Origin: Anoplopoma fimbria
Lineage: Eukaryota > Chordata > Actinopteri > Perciformes > Anoplopomatidae
Direction of reading: 5' to 3'
DNA: 64,000 bases
Assembly (NCBI RefSeq): GCF_027596085.1
Contig: NC_072459.1
Location: 21,268,055 to 21,332,054, forward strand
The notes under the pieces were generated by a model. That model was not told the origin of the DNA and did not search any database. It worked only from the letters and a program-made list of their open reading frames with translations. Position 1 is the stretch's first letter. The number at the start of each line of letters is the position of its first letter. A program made the translations under genes and the position numbers. Shown here in pieces: positions 1 through 29,697 of this stretch.

Positions 1-1454
1 CAGCAAAGTATTCCCTCAGTGACAGGGAGTAAGGTGGGGGAAACGTGGGGTGTAGTCCATGTCTCATTTGTGGTCTGATAAACAGTTAGAGGAAACGCTA
101 CTGCGTCTGATCAACGGGCCCATGGATGCAAAAGATCACTGGAAGATCCGGGTCATTTTATCTGAATTTTACACTGGGAAGTCAAACTTTTTGGGTTTGA
201 TGAGCCATTGAACAACTTCCCAAAAACTTTAGCTTAGTGTATTCCACCCAATATGTGTTCAGACATTTCACTAGAAACCCAAAAAGTCAACCTCATAGTG
301 GCGCTAGAGGAGAAGACAGAGGACCACAAAAGTCAGCACATTTTATCTTCTGGGGACCATGAAATAAAAAATCTCATTGCAATCCATCACGTAGTTGAAG
401 AGATATATTGAGGCTTTAGAGTTAAAGTGAGCTCAAAAAGGATCGAATGATGACCACTTTTCCTTAATAAGTACCGATCAACTGAAAGCAAAATAAATGT
501 ATCAATGCTTCTGTGTTGGGTTCACATCTTTACTGAGTCACAGTTCGAACATATTTCACCAGCAAATGACAGAGGAGGAAACACAAGATGGGGGGGTGAA
601 AACTATAAATCACAAAAAGAACACAAATCTGTAAAAGCTTCGTCATTGAGAAATGATTGTAGTTAAAAAAATCTGTGTTGTACCGAAAAACAGTGGAAAG
701 AGAAGACGATGAAGAAGTGTCCTACGTAAGATTGAGCACGGACACACAAACAGCTCCCCTCCCTCTCTGGTAGAACCCCCACCTGCTCTGCTTTTTTTTG
801 TGACACCATCAACAGGCAGCAGCTCTGGCGTCCCTCCTTCCTCTGGCTCCCCTATGTGGTAATGTGCAGATGGTGCATGATTGCAGCTGTTGTAGATACA
901 TTCATGACTGAGGCAGGGACACCGAACACAACGAAACACACACGTAGCAGCAACAAACAGCAGAGGTAAAGGGACAAGAGACGAGAGCAAGAGCAGGACA
1001 GGAAAGAGACAAACTGCTCCCTGTCAGAATAATCACTTTTGACTCTTTGACTCTGTGATTCACTGAGCGTTTTCAGTACGATCACTGATTCTGTCACTGT
1101 GCTTCACCGTGTCAGACAGACAGCAGGGACCGTCATCTTCCATCTGTTACATAATCTGGATTATCCTCATCACCACTTCCTCCTCCTCTAAAAGCCAAGC
1201 AGTGTCAGGGATCTGCAGATCACTAGAGGTCAGCAGATCCGTGACACTGCGTATGTGTGCGATCCGACTCCGCCGACACCCGTTCACATGCCATCGGCCC
1301 AGAAAGGTCTTTGTCCCATCACAAACAGACAGACGGAGAGGAAGGGTTTCTTCCAATTCCTCTGTCTCTGTGCCGTAGTCAGCCTTCTCATCTCTGTCAC
1401 CTCTCAGAGTCTGCAGCTGGCAGCGGGCAGCTAACGACCCTGTGACCCCTGACC
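1..1454 (-). other. pkn1 3' UTR and downstream flank
   Basis: No coding exon is supported here. The part next to the stop codon is probably pkn1 3' UTR. I see no canonical AATAAA on the minus strand; an AGTAAA variant lies near 526-533. AATAAA words at about 362 and 491 are on the plus strand and could belong to a convergent gene outside the window, for which there is no other evidence. Confidence 0.4.
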
Positions 1455-17126
<15,672 letters not shown>

Positions 17127-17400
17127 GTTTGGCCTCCCTCTGGCTTTGCTCCCGGGCCCCCTCCCTGTCCTCCGTCACACACTCAGCAACCGACGGCAGC
17201 GCCAATCAGGGCAACACAGAGCGCTTTTCCTGCCTCCTAAATATCCAGGATGTCCTTCCCCGCCGGGAATCGAAGGCCGGTCTGAAACCGGAGCAAGTGA
17301 ACGAGGCGGAGGAGAGGAAGAGAGAACAGCACCGACTGAGCCCCACCCCGCTGCTTCCTGTTCTGCTCATTGCCAGATAGAGGCCAAGGCGTCATGCACT
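17127..17400 (-). promoter_or_regulatory. Putative 5' UTR and promoter of pkn1 exon 1b
   Basis: The sequence upstream of the exon 1b ATG is G/C-rich with several CpGs. It has a CCAAT box in inverted orientation (GCCAATCAGG on plus, 17201-17210), about 76 bases upstream of the start codon. This suggests a separate promoter for the 961-aa form. A 144-bp CA repeat lies about 1 kb further upstream. Confidence 0.4.
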
Positions 17401-18097
17401 TTGTACACACACACACACTCGGATGGTTTTGTAAGTGAGAGAGCTCACAGCCATTCTGCTTCCTGCTACCGGGTCTCCAAAGCTGTTGTGATAGATTGTG
17501 GTCATGTTACATGGACCATTAGACCATGTATGTCTTTGTTTGTGTGTGTGTGTGTGCACGTGGAAGTACAAATCAGCCCATGTATACAAACATGTGCAGC
17601 AGAATTGCTATTATTTACATGCAGATGAACAAAGAAAACAGGTCGCACTGAGAGAAAGGGACATAAGGACATTCCCACTATGAGGCACTAGAAAGGCCTT
17701 TTATTGAAAGGGACTTTGCATCTAAATGAGCTGTAAAGAGGACTGGAATTGATAAGTTGTGTAATGAGCTAGCCGATTTCTCCTCAAGTGAACACTGAGT
17801 CACCAATAGCAAAGATCTTTTAAAACTGGTGAAGGGAATCTCTGCTTTAGAACACAAAAACGCAAAACATGAAGCATCTGTGCATCCAGTTCGGTAACGG
17901 TTTAACACTACGCCATATGGACACAAACTGCACACACACAGGGGAGGATATCCACATTCCATCTGTTGGGCGCAAGTCGACTGGAAGCTGCACTGGCTCT
18001 TTCGCAAGCTCGCATAAAAGCGGGACGACAAGCTGAAACCCCTGGCCTGTTTGTGGCGGTCCCATCGCTGTCTGACTTCTGTCCCCTTCCTGTCATT

Positions 18098-18244
<147 letters not shown>

Positions 18245-20611
18245 GTTTGTCTGACTCAGACGCTCCGCAGTACGAGGTCACTGACCCTTCTGCGCCCTCA
18301 CTGTGTGGCAGATGGCTCTCTTTGGTGCACTGTCTCTATCTGTCATAACACATGCACACGCACAAAATTGCACGCATAGACATAGAGGGTCGAGAGGCAA
18401 ACACACACAAACACACAAATGCACACACCACGTCTAGTTCTTCTTATTCTCCCACAATGCTAGAAGGGAATAGGAAGTGAAATATTGTGAAGTTAAGTCA
18501 ATGCATGCAAAACGCAGGCTGTTTAACTTGCTAAGCAACATTTTGATCAAAGACATAAATGCTCTGTGTCCATATCTATATTTATAACCTTTTCCTTACC
18601 GAGTAGCTGTGGCTCTCAGTGCTTCCTGTGTGATGTGGACAGGTAGCTGCAGAGATAGCAGCCCCCATGCATCCATACTGTCTCTCCCCTTTTTTACAAA
18701 TACGGCTGAGCTGTCATTGTTTACTCCACCGCGACGAAACTGAAAACGTCAAGCTTCAGACCTGAAGACAAGCTGCTGTGAAGCCTGTAGCACCAAGCAT
18801 TGTGTCTGTGAAAATAGATGCAGTTACTAAAATACTGGTGCTGACCACAGTATCAGGAACTAAGATCTCATAGGTTTGTACAAACATGCTCTTAAAGTTA
18901 CAGTCTCACCCTGTTCACCTGGTTAGGACTGACCTGGAACACACACACTGAAATCATTTCCTTAACGTCCAGTTCTATCATTTTTATTTCCCCCTCTATC
19001 AGCTTTGATATCAGATGAGTCATCTCATCATCAATATCACCTTGTTCAAACTCTTCACTGAAGCTATATGACGTTCACGCTGAGTTAAATATTCAAACCC
19101 AAGCCTCCATTTCCATCAAATAGAAACATACTAAATGTCTAATTTTCAAAGTTGCGTGGTTCTGTTTGCCCACTGATTGTCAGTTAAATTACCTTTTTTT
19201 ATTTTTAAAGGATTGCAATCATTTTAGAAAGGGTCAGCTGAGGGGTTTATACCAGTTTTATTTTAAACCATAGCAACTCTCCATTGTGATACTTTTTCAA
19301 AGTGTTCTATTGTTGTGCTGAAAGATTCAAAAAAATCTGTAGAACTGAGAGCAACTGCAGAATGCTTTTTTAAGTTGGGGAACCATATTAAAGCTGGGTT
19401 CGGTTACCACCAGGAGTAAGCTAGATTTTGTAAATGATTACAAAAAACCCAGTCCAGCGTGGCAAGCTCTAAATCGAGCCTGTCCCTCCGCAGCCTCCCT
19501 AAAAAAACAGTCGCCCAAAAATGATCATTATGAACGAAAACAACGAACATGGCTATAGTTAATCCTCACAGCTGTTAAGATAGCATATTGTGATGCGAAA
19601 ATGAGAGCACAGACAGAGTGAGCAGGTAGACAGGCTGGTTAACAACGTCTGGTAGCCCGTCCAATCATTACATTCGGGCCGAATTAAATTGAATGAAAAA
19701 AGATTGGATGGGTTTGTAACAGTCCTTTGACAGCCACAGATGTCGGATTTTTTCCCTATTTTTGTTGAAGCATGTGATTTATTGATGCTGTTGGGATATA
19801 AAGAGTTTTTTAACAAATATAATAATTACCAACCGTATCCTTCAAAATGTTCATTAGAAAAAGGAATTGAACACAGAAATCTTGGCCTGTCACTAGCACG
19901 AGACCAGAGAGATAAGTGATTTAGAGCTGACACTGTTAGTAGATTGGAATATATTAAAGCAAATTAAAATTTGATTAAATGAAAGCAGGGAATACCAATT
20001 GATCCATTTTCTCAATTGTGAGGCTTTGCTGCCATTCTCCATTTGAACAAAAGCAGATATGAAGACATCACCTGTAGCTTTAGAAAATGATAACACTTTT
20101 TCATCGGCCAAACAATTAATGGACTAGTCAAGAAAAGAATCGCAAGACTTCAAGCTATTACAAAGTACATGAGTGATCTGCATTATTGCACAGCTAATGG
20201 CACATCCAGTCCTGCTAAAAAACATCACAAAAAGTTATAGCTATGGCAGACTTGTTCTCATGTTTGTCACACTGCTTTTGGTCTAAACAATCTTGTGTGA
20301 AAGAAGATTGTGGTCTGCCGGTAAAAATGAAACGAAACAATTTTCCGTCATATTGCCTAGATTGCTTTTCTTAAGTCCCCTTCTCTCTACAACCTCTTCC
20401 ATCTTCCCCTGCCCCTATTCTAGTCTCTTTACTCCCTCATCCCGTTTCCTGTTGCTCCCTCGTTCCTATTTTTCTTTTCATCTTATTGCCAATCCGTCAC
20501 GCTTTGTCCTCTGTCACACATCTTGGTCACCGGTGCTGCCAGTGGGTGACAGAAAGCCGTCCCTTTGATTAAGATTTAATGGGCCGTCAGCTCGACTTGG
20601 CTCGCCTGTGT

Positions 20612-20621
20612 CTATAAATAG
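20612..20621 (+). promoter_or_regulatory. Consensus MEF2-type A/T site
   Basis: CTATAAATAG fits the MEF2 consensus YTAWWWWTAR exactly. It could equally be a TATA-like word, though no transcript start is evident beside it. Confidence 0.3.
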
Positions 20622-21445
20622 AGATAAATCCGTTTTATTGGGGCAGAGGCAGTGTGGGAATTCACCAAGTTGTCACCCCTTACTTTCATCAATTCACCCA
20701 CTCACCAACACCTGCATTTCACACGCAGCAATAATAATAATGATGGGGCTTGGGACCGGACTTTCAACCTAATTGTTACAGTGCAGTGTTGCCAAGAATA
20801 GTAGTAATTTAATAAATGGACCCTAAGCTAGATATTACATGAAGATATGTTTTTGCATTAGGAATGTGCAGATTAAAACAGTTTAACAAAAGGTCATGAC
20901 GTGAGTTTTAGTGTGTGTGTTTGTGGTCCTTTTTTTGCAACATGTAGCCTTGAAGTGTCTGAGGTTGTTGGAAGCTACAGCAACAAAGAAATGTAAAGAA
21001 AAAGGAAATAAAAAAACAAGTTTTATTGTACAAACAGAATTCTGAAGAGTACAGTTAATAGGGGAGATTTGTCTCAATAGTGTCATTAATCACTGTAATG
21101 TTGTGTTTGTGTATGTGTGTGCATGTGTGGTAAGTTGCATGTGAAAGAGAGAGTGAGACAGTCAGTATTTGGGAGGAACACAACTTTAAATTCACCTCAC
21201 ATCCTGATGTCTGCACACAGCCTCATTCAGCAGACAGTGGATTGGATTTGGGTTAAAGAGGGTGGGGGGGAGCAGGGGTTGTTAGGAGGCAGAGGTGGAG
21301 CATTGAGGTGGGGTGGGTGAAGAGTGAATTCCAATTAATCTCCCTGAAGACGCACAAACACAATCATGACTTCATGGCGCCGCACGGCAGATAAAACACT
21401 GCGATGGATTTCCAAACGAATGACACAAATAATACACTGATAGAG

Positions 21446-21578
<133 letters not shown>

Positions 21579-23999
21579 GAATAAAACGGCATAGTCAGGC
21601 AATGTCAGCTGGCTGTTGAGAGTACTAACAGGAGGAAATGTTGCTTCTCATAATGTCAACACAGCAGATGATTGGGGAGTGTGAGAGTTAAGTCCAGGAC
21701 ACCGTTACACTCTCTGAGCAGACCGAGCTGAATCTTATGTGGTTGAGTGGGCAGAGCTGCAGAGTCGAGTATGCATCAATCGTCGGTGTGTTTTGGGCTG
21801 ATCGAGGGGTCAGGATAGAAGACGTCGCAATATCTCTCATGCATTGATTTAGAATATTCCTAAATTTCATGTCTCTTGCAAGTTAGCCAACTTTATTGAG
21901 GTAAAATACTAAATCTTACTATGCATATCAGAAATTGACCATAACCAAATTCCCGGCTGATATCTCGTCTTACGATTGGAACTTTGTCCCTCTATGAGTG
22001 AGTTAACAGCTTACAGAATGTACCTTGGACTGTGTGTGTGTGTGTGTGTGTGTTTCTTGTTAATCCCTAAAATCCCTCATATTCCAGGGGAAAGTCTGAT
22101 GCCAAATCTCCTTTTGCAGTCTTGCAACATGGCTGTATGTATATCTGCTGCACAGCCAGAGCTTGATGAAGACATCACGTGCACGAGGTAAACAGGAGAA
22201 AGACTGTGCAGAAGGTTAGGTCTCCTGTGTGTGTCTGTGTCTGTGTCTGTCTGTGTGTTAGTGTGTGTTGAGGCAGTGTCCGCTCCACAGCTGGGGAGGA
22301 GCAGATCGGCATCAATGGTATCTTTGTGAGCGGGTCGATCTTCTCAAGAGACTTCGGTAAATGCTTATGTGTTAGTGTTCCCGGCTTTGTCCATTGTGAA
22401 CTCCGCGGCAACAAACAGCCGCTCTGTTCAGGCTGCTGAGGAAAAAGGCGGCATAAACCTTCCCCCCCCCATAAGAAAAGCTCTACAGTCCTCACGCTTA
22501 ATCTGCTTCTGTCAGGATTCATGTAGCGGCAGCTTGAGAGAAACGAGACAGGTCAAGGACACTGAAAACACAATTTTGACTGAAAAAAAAACTACACTAT
22601 TCTGAAAAGTTATCATCTAAAGCAAGCACTGAAGCTGCTACTGGGCTCAAACATGTCTCAAAAAAAAAAGAAACAGCAGTCAAGACTCGCACTGACCAGC
22701 TCAGAAGTAAAAAGGTCCTCGCACCTGAATCCAACAGACATTCTCTGAACGCTCCATTGAGCGCTACCTGCATATAAAAAAGGCAGCAAACGACGTTGTT
22801 GACCTACAACAGTCAACCCAGATCAGGGTGTTACTCAGAGGAGAACTAATGAGGCGCTTCATGGCGTTATTGTCGTAGCTACTGTAACCTTTTTCCAGAT
22901 TGGGGAAGTGGCGGTTAGAAATGCAAAAACAGAGAGAAAAACTGTGTGTGGAAGAGCAGGGATGTTACAATAAAGAGGAAAGAATAGACTAAAGTATAAA
23001 ATAAAAGGAATATGTCGAAACAGTAAAATAGGGAAGCTAACGACTGATCAGAATGCAACACTAGTAGTCTGAGCTGCATGAAGACAGAGAGCTGGATGGA
23101 GAAGACAGTAATCGGAAAACGTGGTTAAATGTTTGATGCAGAGTGTTTTCAGATTTGGTTGCAACCAGCTTAAGAGTGAGGCTTGCACAGTAGTGCGAGA
23201 GATGCTGCAGAGACTTACACTCAGCCTAATGTGGAGATTTTTCAGCAGCTGTTATAAAGAGAATAACCTACACTTCCTTATCCTAGTGACATGAGCCCAC
23301 AGGGATTGGCCACCCTGCTGCTCGACTTTCAATTTTTTTTGACACTCACACACATAAACATGCATGCGGTGCTAGGATTGCACCAGGTAATGGGGAATCA
23401 TTCTGGAAGTAGCACAAAAAAGTGCACAGAACAATGCACAAAACATTAAATGTTTCAGTGTTGTGTTCCATAATTCAGCATTTTACAGCCCGAAAATCTC
23501 ACTGGAATCCAACAGCCCAAAACATGAATGGGATAAAACTGCAAAACGGATTGGACCCGTTAGCATACCCTCCTCCCCCCACCCCCACCGCTCCCTGGGA
23601 CAAATCCAAACTCAGATGTTGCGTATGTCCACAGGAGATTTTAACCAGAAAAACAAACGCATCTGCGGTTGTCGAGATTTGCTCCCGCTGTGCCTATCCG
23701 TCTCCTGAATCTGGCAGGTAACAGGTCACATGGCACGCTTCATGGCAGATGCTTTATTCCACATGCAAAATGCTCCTACAGCCACCTACAGCGGTTCAGG
23801 AGGGGACACGAGGAGCGGAAAGAGCCCCACTGTGTAATGGAATGGTTGAGCAGGCATAATGGTAATGGACATGGAAAGCAGATTAAAAATGATTATGGCA
23901 GAAGGGCTGGGGAGGATAAGAGGTCCATTCTAGATGATTATCCCTCTTTACTGGTGCTGTTGATTACGATAGCGTGGCGTTCACAAACACAGGGCAAGA

Positions 24000-24260
24000 A
24001 GAGGGAAAACACACGAGCAGAGTAAATGTTTTGATTCGTGACATTTTAATAAAAATATTATGGCTAATGAAAACAACAAGAGCCCCATTAGCAAAGGCAA
24101 TGTGCTTTAAGGTCGCTGTAGTCCACAGACAGTGGTGGCTCATATGCAAATACCCAGTAGTTTGATTTGTTTAGCTTATCATTTAGTTTTGTGCTGCTGT
24201 ACTACAGATTTACCTGCATTGTGTTTAAAAGGATATGGCTGGAATTATTCTACATTTTTC
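24000..24260. promoter_or_regulatory. Candidate conserved non-coding element with POU octamer
   Basis: Repeat-free, AT-rich block with homeodomain-like words (TAATGA, TTTAATAA, CATTAG) and an octamer ATATGCAAAT at about 24140-24149. The composition resembles vertebrate developmental enhancers; conservation itself cannot be seen in one sequence. Confidence 0.25.
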
Positions 24261-25695
24261 TTACTGTCAACAAATCCAGTAAAATAGACCAAATCAACAA
24301 TGCGTTATGCTGTCCGAGTATTTAGTCTGAATACAATGTGACATGTACTCCTACGTAAGATGGACATTTTTAAACAAGTTTAAAATACCGTATTGTTTCA
24401 TTTTAAAGAAGAAGTAGAGATTGCAATTTTCTTGGGCGAAAAAGTCTGTCCTGCCGATTCTGATTTTCCTTCTTAGAACAAGGCTTCAGATTAACTTTTT
24501 TTTGCCAACGTCCTGAAAAGTAATTTGAACTAACAAAATCAGTGGAAATTTTCAAATATTTTAAAAGTTATCCTTTTACTTTGTTATATCATCTATAATG
24601 GTTACATCAATAAAATACACTATTCAAATGATTAAGAAATAAATGATTGTATTTTGTTGTTTTTTCGAAACATCTTGGCATTAGTAGTTTTATCGCTGTA
24701 TTAAAGGCTGTTTAGAGCTCGTGTTAGTACAGCCTTGCAGACCCACTAGCATGGCTGGCTTAGACTTATTAACAGTGGAGTTCTATGGCAGAGGGAAAGA
24801 AGCTATATCAGGCTTTGGCTCGACTCCCAATTCATATCAGAGGATGAGTTCACTATTTTTTTTGGTCTTTCCATTGTCATTACGAAAAATAAAGATACGT
24901 TTCAGATTAATAAGAAAGGAGGAAGCAAATATAACATGCTACATTTTGTAATGAGCCCAAAATCAGCCAGGTGAAAGCAAACACTCAAGAAAATGTCCGT
25001 TAAACTGCAAGACGCTGCATTCTATTCTTTGAAGACTATTTATTCTCCTCTGGTTACAACTCTCATAATCTCCCCTGCATTGTTGGCGCTGGATAAAAAG
25101 AAGCCAAACTCACAATGGCACCTGGCTGCTGTTTGTGCCCGAGTATCCCTCTGTTGCAGCAGTTCAGCCTCAGAGGCTTTAATAACAACAATGACTCCAG
25201 TTTGAGTTACATTTTGAAGGGTCGGCTTGTTGTCTTGCTACCTTCTGTCTCTCCCTCTCAAACAAGTAATAATAGCTGTCTTTTTCTCTTTCTGTCTCAC
25301 ATTTTACGGCCCCTAGGCTGACAGAACAGAACAATCCACTGTGTGTTGGGGCGTCGCGGCCGAGCGAGCCTCTGCTCCCGTGAAGCCTCAGGTCTTTGCT
25401 CCCCTTGAACCCAACACCGCTCCTGCAGTACAACGCGCTGGCTATCACATGACCCTCAGCGAGCTGGCAGGAGAACTAATCTCATATGCCTCACGTGAAA
25501 CCACAATCAGGTCAAACAGTACAGGTTCTTCTTCAGTTTTGACTCAAACAGCATGTGTCAGCCTGGTCGTTTTCTGCTACATACAATTAGCTTTGCGTCC
25601 ATCAGCCTGGTTGCACCATAAAGTGTCACAGCAAAGTCAATCGACGCATTCACAAAATATTTTTTTTTAGAGGCTTAGTGATGTAGGGGCTAGCT

Positions 25696-26106
25696 GATGA
25701 ACAACACCTCCCACCCCATGCAGGACACCCTGGCGGCTCTGTGCAGCTCCTTCAGCCACCGGCTGCTTCACCCCCGGTGTGTGAAGGAGAGGTACCGCAG
25801 GTCCTTCCTTCCTGCTGCTGTCAGGCTGCACAACCAGCTCTGCTCCCAGCAGACCACATGACACTAAAAACCTGTGCAATACAAATACACTGTGCAATAA
25901 TAGTTATACTGTCTTTATATATAATATTTCAGTTATTGTGGATTCTTTACTGTTTTTATTGCTTATTTATAATACTAAATACTATACTATAATACTTTTT
26001 TGATCTTGTTTTTTTACCATGTCTCTTGTTTGCACTATACCCTATGCTGCTGTAAATCCTGTAAATTTCCCCGCTGCGGGACTAATAAAGGATTATTTTA
26101 TCTTAT
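25696..26106 (+). mobile_element. L2-like LINE, 3' end fragment
   Basis: The plus strand encodes the last 54 residues of a LINE ORF2, starting MNNTSHPMQDTLAALCSSFS, through KERYRRSFLPAAVRLHN, to a TGA at 25859-25861. An AT-rich 3' UTR follows, ending GCGGGACTAATAAAGGATTA. The RYRRSFLPAAVRLHN ending is typical of fish L2-type elements. It is 5' truncated, as expected for target-primed insertion. Confidence 0.8.
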
Positions 26107-28031
26107 GAACTGCATCACATTACATTTCTGTATTTTTCTTATTTGGCTTTTCCAGTTGTTTTGTTTTAGCAGCTGGTATACAAGGACATTCTTTTTCCCC
26201 GAAAGTCAGAGTAAATCATCAAAACCCAGTCAACTACGGTCTGTTTCACCACTAATTCTGTTGATTCAATATCAGGGCTGTAGTCCAGACCAACCTAATC
26301 CAATCTAAGTCAAGTCCAAGACCAGGTACAGTGAAGTCTGAGTTGGAACCAAGTCCAAAGGCAGTAGAGATCAAGTTAGGAACAAGTCCAGAACAAATCA
26401 TGTCCTTTTCAAGACCATAATAGGCAGAACTGTCAGTCCTACGCTAATACAGTGAACGAGTTAGGAAGGGCAAGGCAATTCCGAGATCAAGACACTAGCA
26501 AGACTTCAGGTCTCCAGACTGGACTAGGGTACTTCGGGCCTCTTTATTATACAACGTCTTCTTGTTTGTCCCTTTCAGCCCGGAGTGTTATTTCAGTTTT
26601 GAAACCAGTCCAAACACCACCGGCCGTTTCACAAACACCGCTGAGCCTCAGCGCCCACTGGCATTACAAAACCACTTTAGCAACCAATCAATGCTCGGGT
26701 CCCAGGCGGACACATGGCTCCTAAGTGGCTGCCTTCCTTTGTGACCTTCCCATCTCTGAGTCATACTGAGAGAAACATCATTTCAAGATTGAATTTAGGA
26801 AATATTGCTCCCACAACGCAAGACCGTTTCTCCAACTTGTCCTTCTTAGCAACACATTCTTCAATCCTGTAATACCACAATCTCTTAAAGCCCTGAAACA
26901 CTCACACCAACCAGCTTAGAAAAGGACCAAAACGCAGCTGAACACAAGTAAACAGTATAACTAGCAGTTAGTCTGTCCTTCACCAGTTTTGATTTTCTTC
27001 CTTCTGTTGGCTGGGTATCAGTGATAACTAATCCTCTGAAAGCCTGGTGGATGACTGACATACAGCAACAACAGCTGGTGTTCAGACTGGTCAGCTGAAT
27101 TGAAATGGGCTTGGTGAGGGGGTCAACTGGAGCAGCCATTTAACTGGCATGGAAACACAGGGAGTCATGGATGCATTGAAGAGTTTTGGGGATTTGCTTT
27201 CTCATTGGCCTTTAAGATATCAGCATTCCTCTCTCTGGCACTACTACGGGCTGCCTGACTGAACACTAATGGCCCTTTTGGTTCATTGACAAACAAATGC
27301 CATTAAGATGTCTCGTTGATGCATTGACGCCGTCCTGCAGCAGTCATGAGCCCGTCTACTGGTGTGTCTGGAGGGAGACGGATTTCTGCAGGGACAGTGT
27401 AATCCTGGATTGAGGCAGGGACTGGATGTTGGGGGGGGGTTGTGTGTGTGTGTGTGTGTGTGTGTATGTCTGTGTGGGTGACTGAGGGCACTAATGCCAT
27501 CCGACTATGAGGTCTGACACACAGTGAAGTCCACTCTCCTAATCCTATTATCCATAGCAGTGGCAGCTGGAGACACACATATAACGGTGAGTGTGATGCA
27601 AGATATCACTGTGTGTTATTACTCGCCTGAGACCATCATCAGTGGTGCTCCTTTACGTGTGTGTGCTCGATAGTCTTCTGATGCCATTAAAGAAATGGAC
27701 CGAGTTTGCCTCCGCTCTCTTGCATGATCAATAAAAAAGTAATTTGGTCGGGGATTGGAAGAGTTGACTTCGCTCCCCACCACTGAGTGAAGCAGCAGCA
27801 GCAGCAGCAGCAACAGCAGCTGCTCTGACTCTTATAGATAATAACTACAGGAAACCGACACAAATAAAGAATTCATGAGAGGGCGGCCGCAGAGTATATA
27901 GCTACCTCAAAGTGTATGTTATGTTATCAGCTCAGCGCAGAGCTCACATCCCTGGCAGGAGAGACTTGATTTACATTCCTTAAAGCCATCTAAAAAGGAA
28001 AAGGAGGGCCGACATTGTCGCGGGAGAGGCA

Positions 28032-28035
<4 letters not shown>

Positions 28036-28087
<52 letters not shown>
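28036..28087. repeat. (GA)26 microsatellite
   Basis: Pure AG/GA tract of about 52 bp. Confidence 0.95.
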
Positions 28088-28089
<2 letters not shown>

Positions 28090-28844
28090 CAGTAAAGCAC
28101 TAATAGTTAAGCTACACTTTACACTGATGGCCTCCTTCTGTGCATATATGGATAATGTGTTTTTAACAAAGGGAGAGGGGAGGGGAGAGGAGAGGAGAGC
28201 AAAGACAGGGTCATTTCAGCTGTTTTCCTCTGTAAGCCCAGCAGTCGTGACCTCAAATGGGATGTGTGTCGGCAGCAGTGTCGCCTTGATGAGGTATTCA
28301 GGACAAATAAAGGGAAAAGGGTGATGAAGGGAGCTCAATCATCCCACTGCTGTGCCTCGGTCCCCTCTGTTCCATCTATCAGCGTTACACAAATGGCCCC
28401 TTGATCTCAATCAGCCGTCTCTCACCGCCTGTCTACTGGACTGGACTAATGATGACTGAACCCATGTCATCGTCACAGAAGGAGGCTGAATGCGCTGCTC
28501 AAGTACAGCTCGGGCAATCATCGAGGTGTTATGGACCGAGGCCACAAAGACCTTAAGATTGTGTCATCAACACAGCAGGACAGGAGACCTCTACAGTTAA
28601 TTGTGCTGTATGTGATTCATGATCTACTATTCGATTGTACTTGTGATGCAATATAATGGTGAGCTTACAGATAGTGGGAAATATTTAGGTATTGAAAGGT
28701 GTACTCCACCAACTAACCGCGGGAAGTTCAGTTAACTTATGGTGAGGGGATTTACAGTCTGTGAAAAACATTATGTCTTCTGTGATTCTTGCTGGAACAT
28801 TTAATAGTCTGAGAGAACAACCCTGATGATGCCATCTTGGCTCA

Positions 28845-29697
28845 GAGTTCGGAGACTACAAACCGATAACCGAAAGCCTGCTTTACAAATTGTTGCAGGT
28901 TTTGAAAAAGACATGGGCATTTATTTATTTAAGGCTGGGAGAGTCTAACAAAAGGTGCTATTGAGATGCAACGCTAAATTGCTGGACTACTGCTTTAAAG
29001 GTTTGGGTCGGGTCTTTCAAAGTGGGGTTGTATGAGGTACTCATCCACGGTCAGTGTATTACCTACAGTAGACAGCAGTCGGAACACCCCCAAGTTTGTA
29101 TAGGCAGACATGGGTGTCTGCATAGCAACAAAGAAATGTACTGCTGAGGATGGTCAGCAGAACGTATATTAGACACCTACATCAAAATCCGAGTTTAGGT
29201 GTACGATATATTTAAAATATTTTTGTGGGTTTACTTTGCCGAAGAACACAGGGGTTGCTGTCTACCGTTGCCTCGGTAGTTTAGTTTGAGTTATTGTATC
29301 ACTTTGGTGAATCCGAACTAACCAAAGTCACTGAATCACACAAACACAGTAGCCCATCGAGGCAGCAGAAGACCAGCAACCCAGTGTTCTGCTACGTAAA
29401 ATTAAAGTTTCTGGTAGCTTTGGCAAGCTCATAGATGGATGCAACGGCTTCAGTTCCCCGACGGAAACGGCTGTCTCTTGACAAAGTAAATCCGCAAAAA
29501 TACTCGTACACTTAAACTGAATTTATTTTATTATTCTTAGGCAGCTTAAATTTGTTTGCTTCGCTCCCCTGCGGGAACTCCTGTCTGCTTCTCCAAACCG
29601 GGGCATGCTGACCGTCATATGTAGGTAACAATACATCGACTATGGATAAGTACCTCATACAACCCCACTTCAAAAGACCTTCACTATCCCTTTAAAT
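28845..29697. mobile_element. MITE-like element with imperfect terminal inverted repeats, plus shared flank
   Basis: CTTTAAAGG..TTTCAAAGTGGGGTTGTATGAGGTAC at 28993-29040 is mirrored by GTACCTCATACAACCCCACTTCAAAAGA..CCCTTTAAA ending at 29697, giving an element of about 705 bp (motifs split at the dots). Inner arms also match (ATTACCTAC, CGGTC). There is no transposase, so it is non-autonomous. The 150 bp before it (CTCAGAGTTCGGAGAC onward) recur at 34.80 kb and are part of the same repeated unit. Confidence 0.7.
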
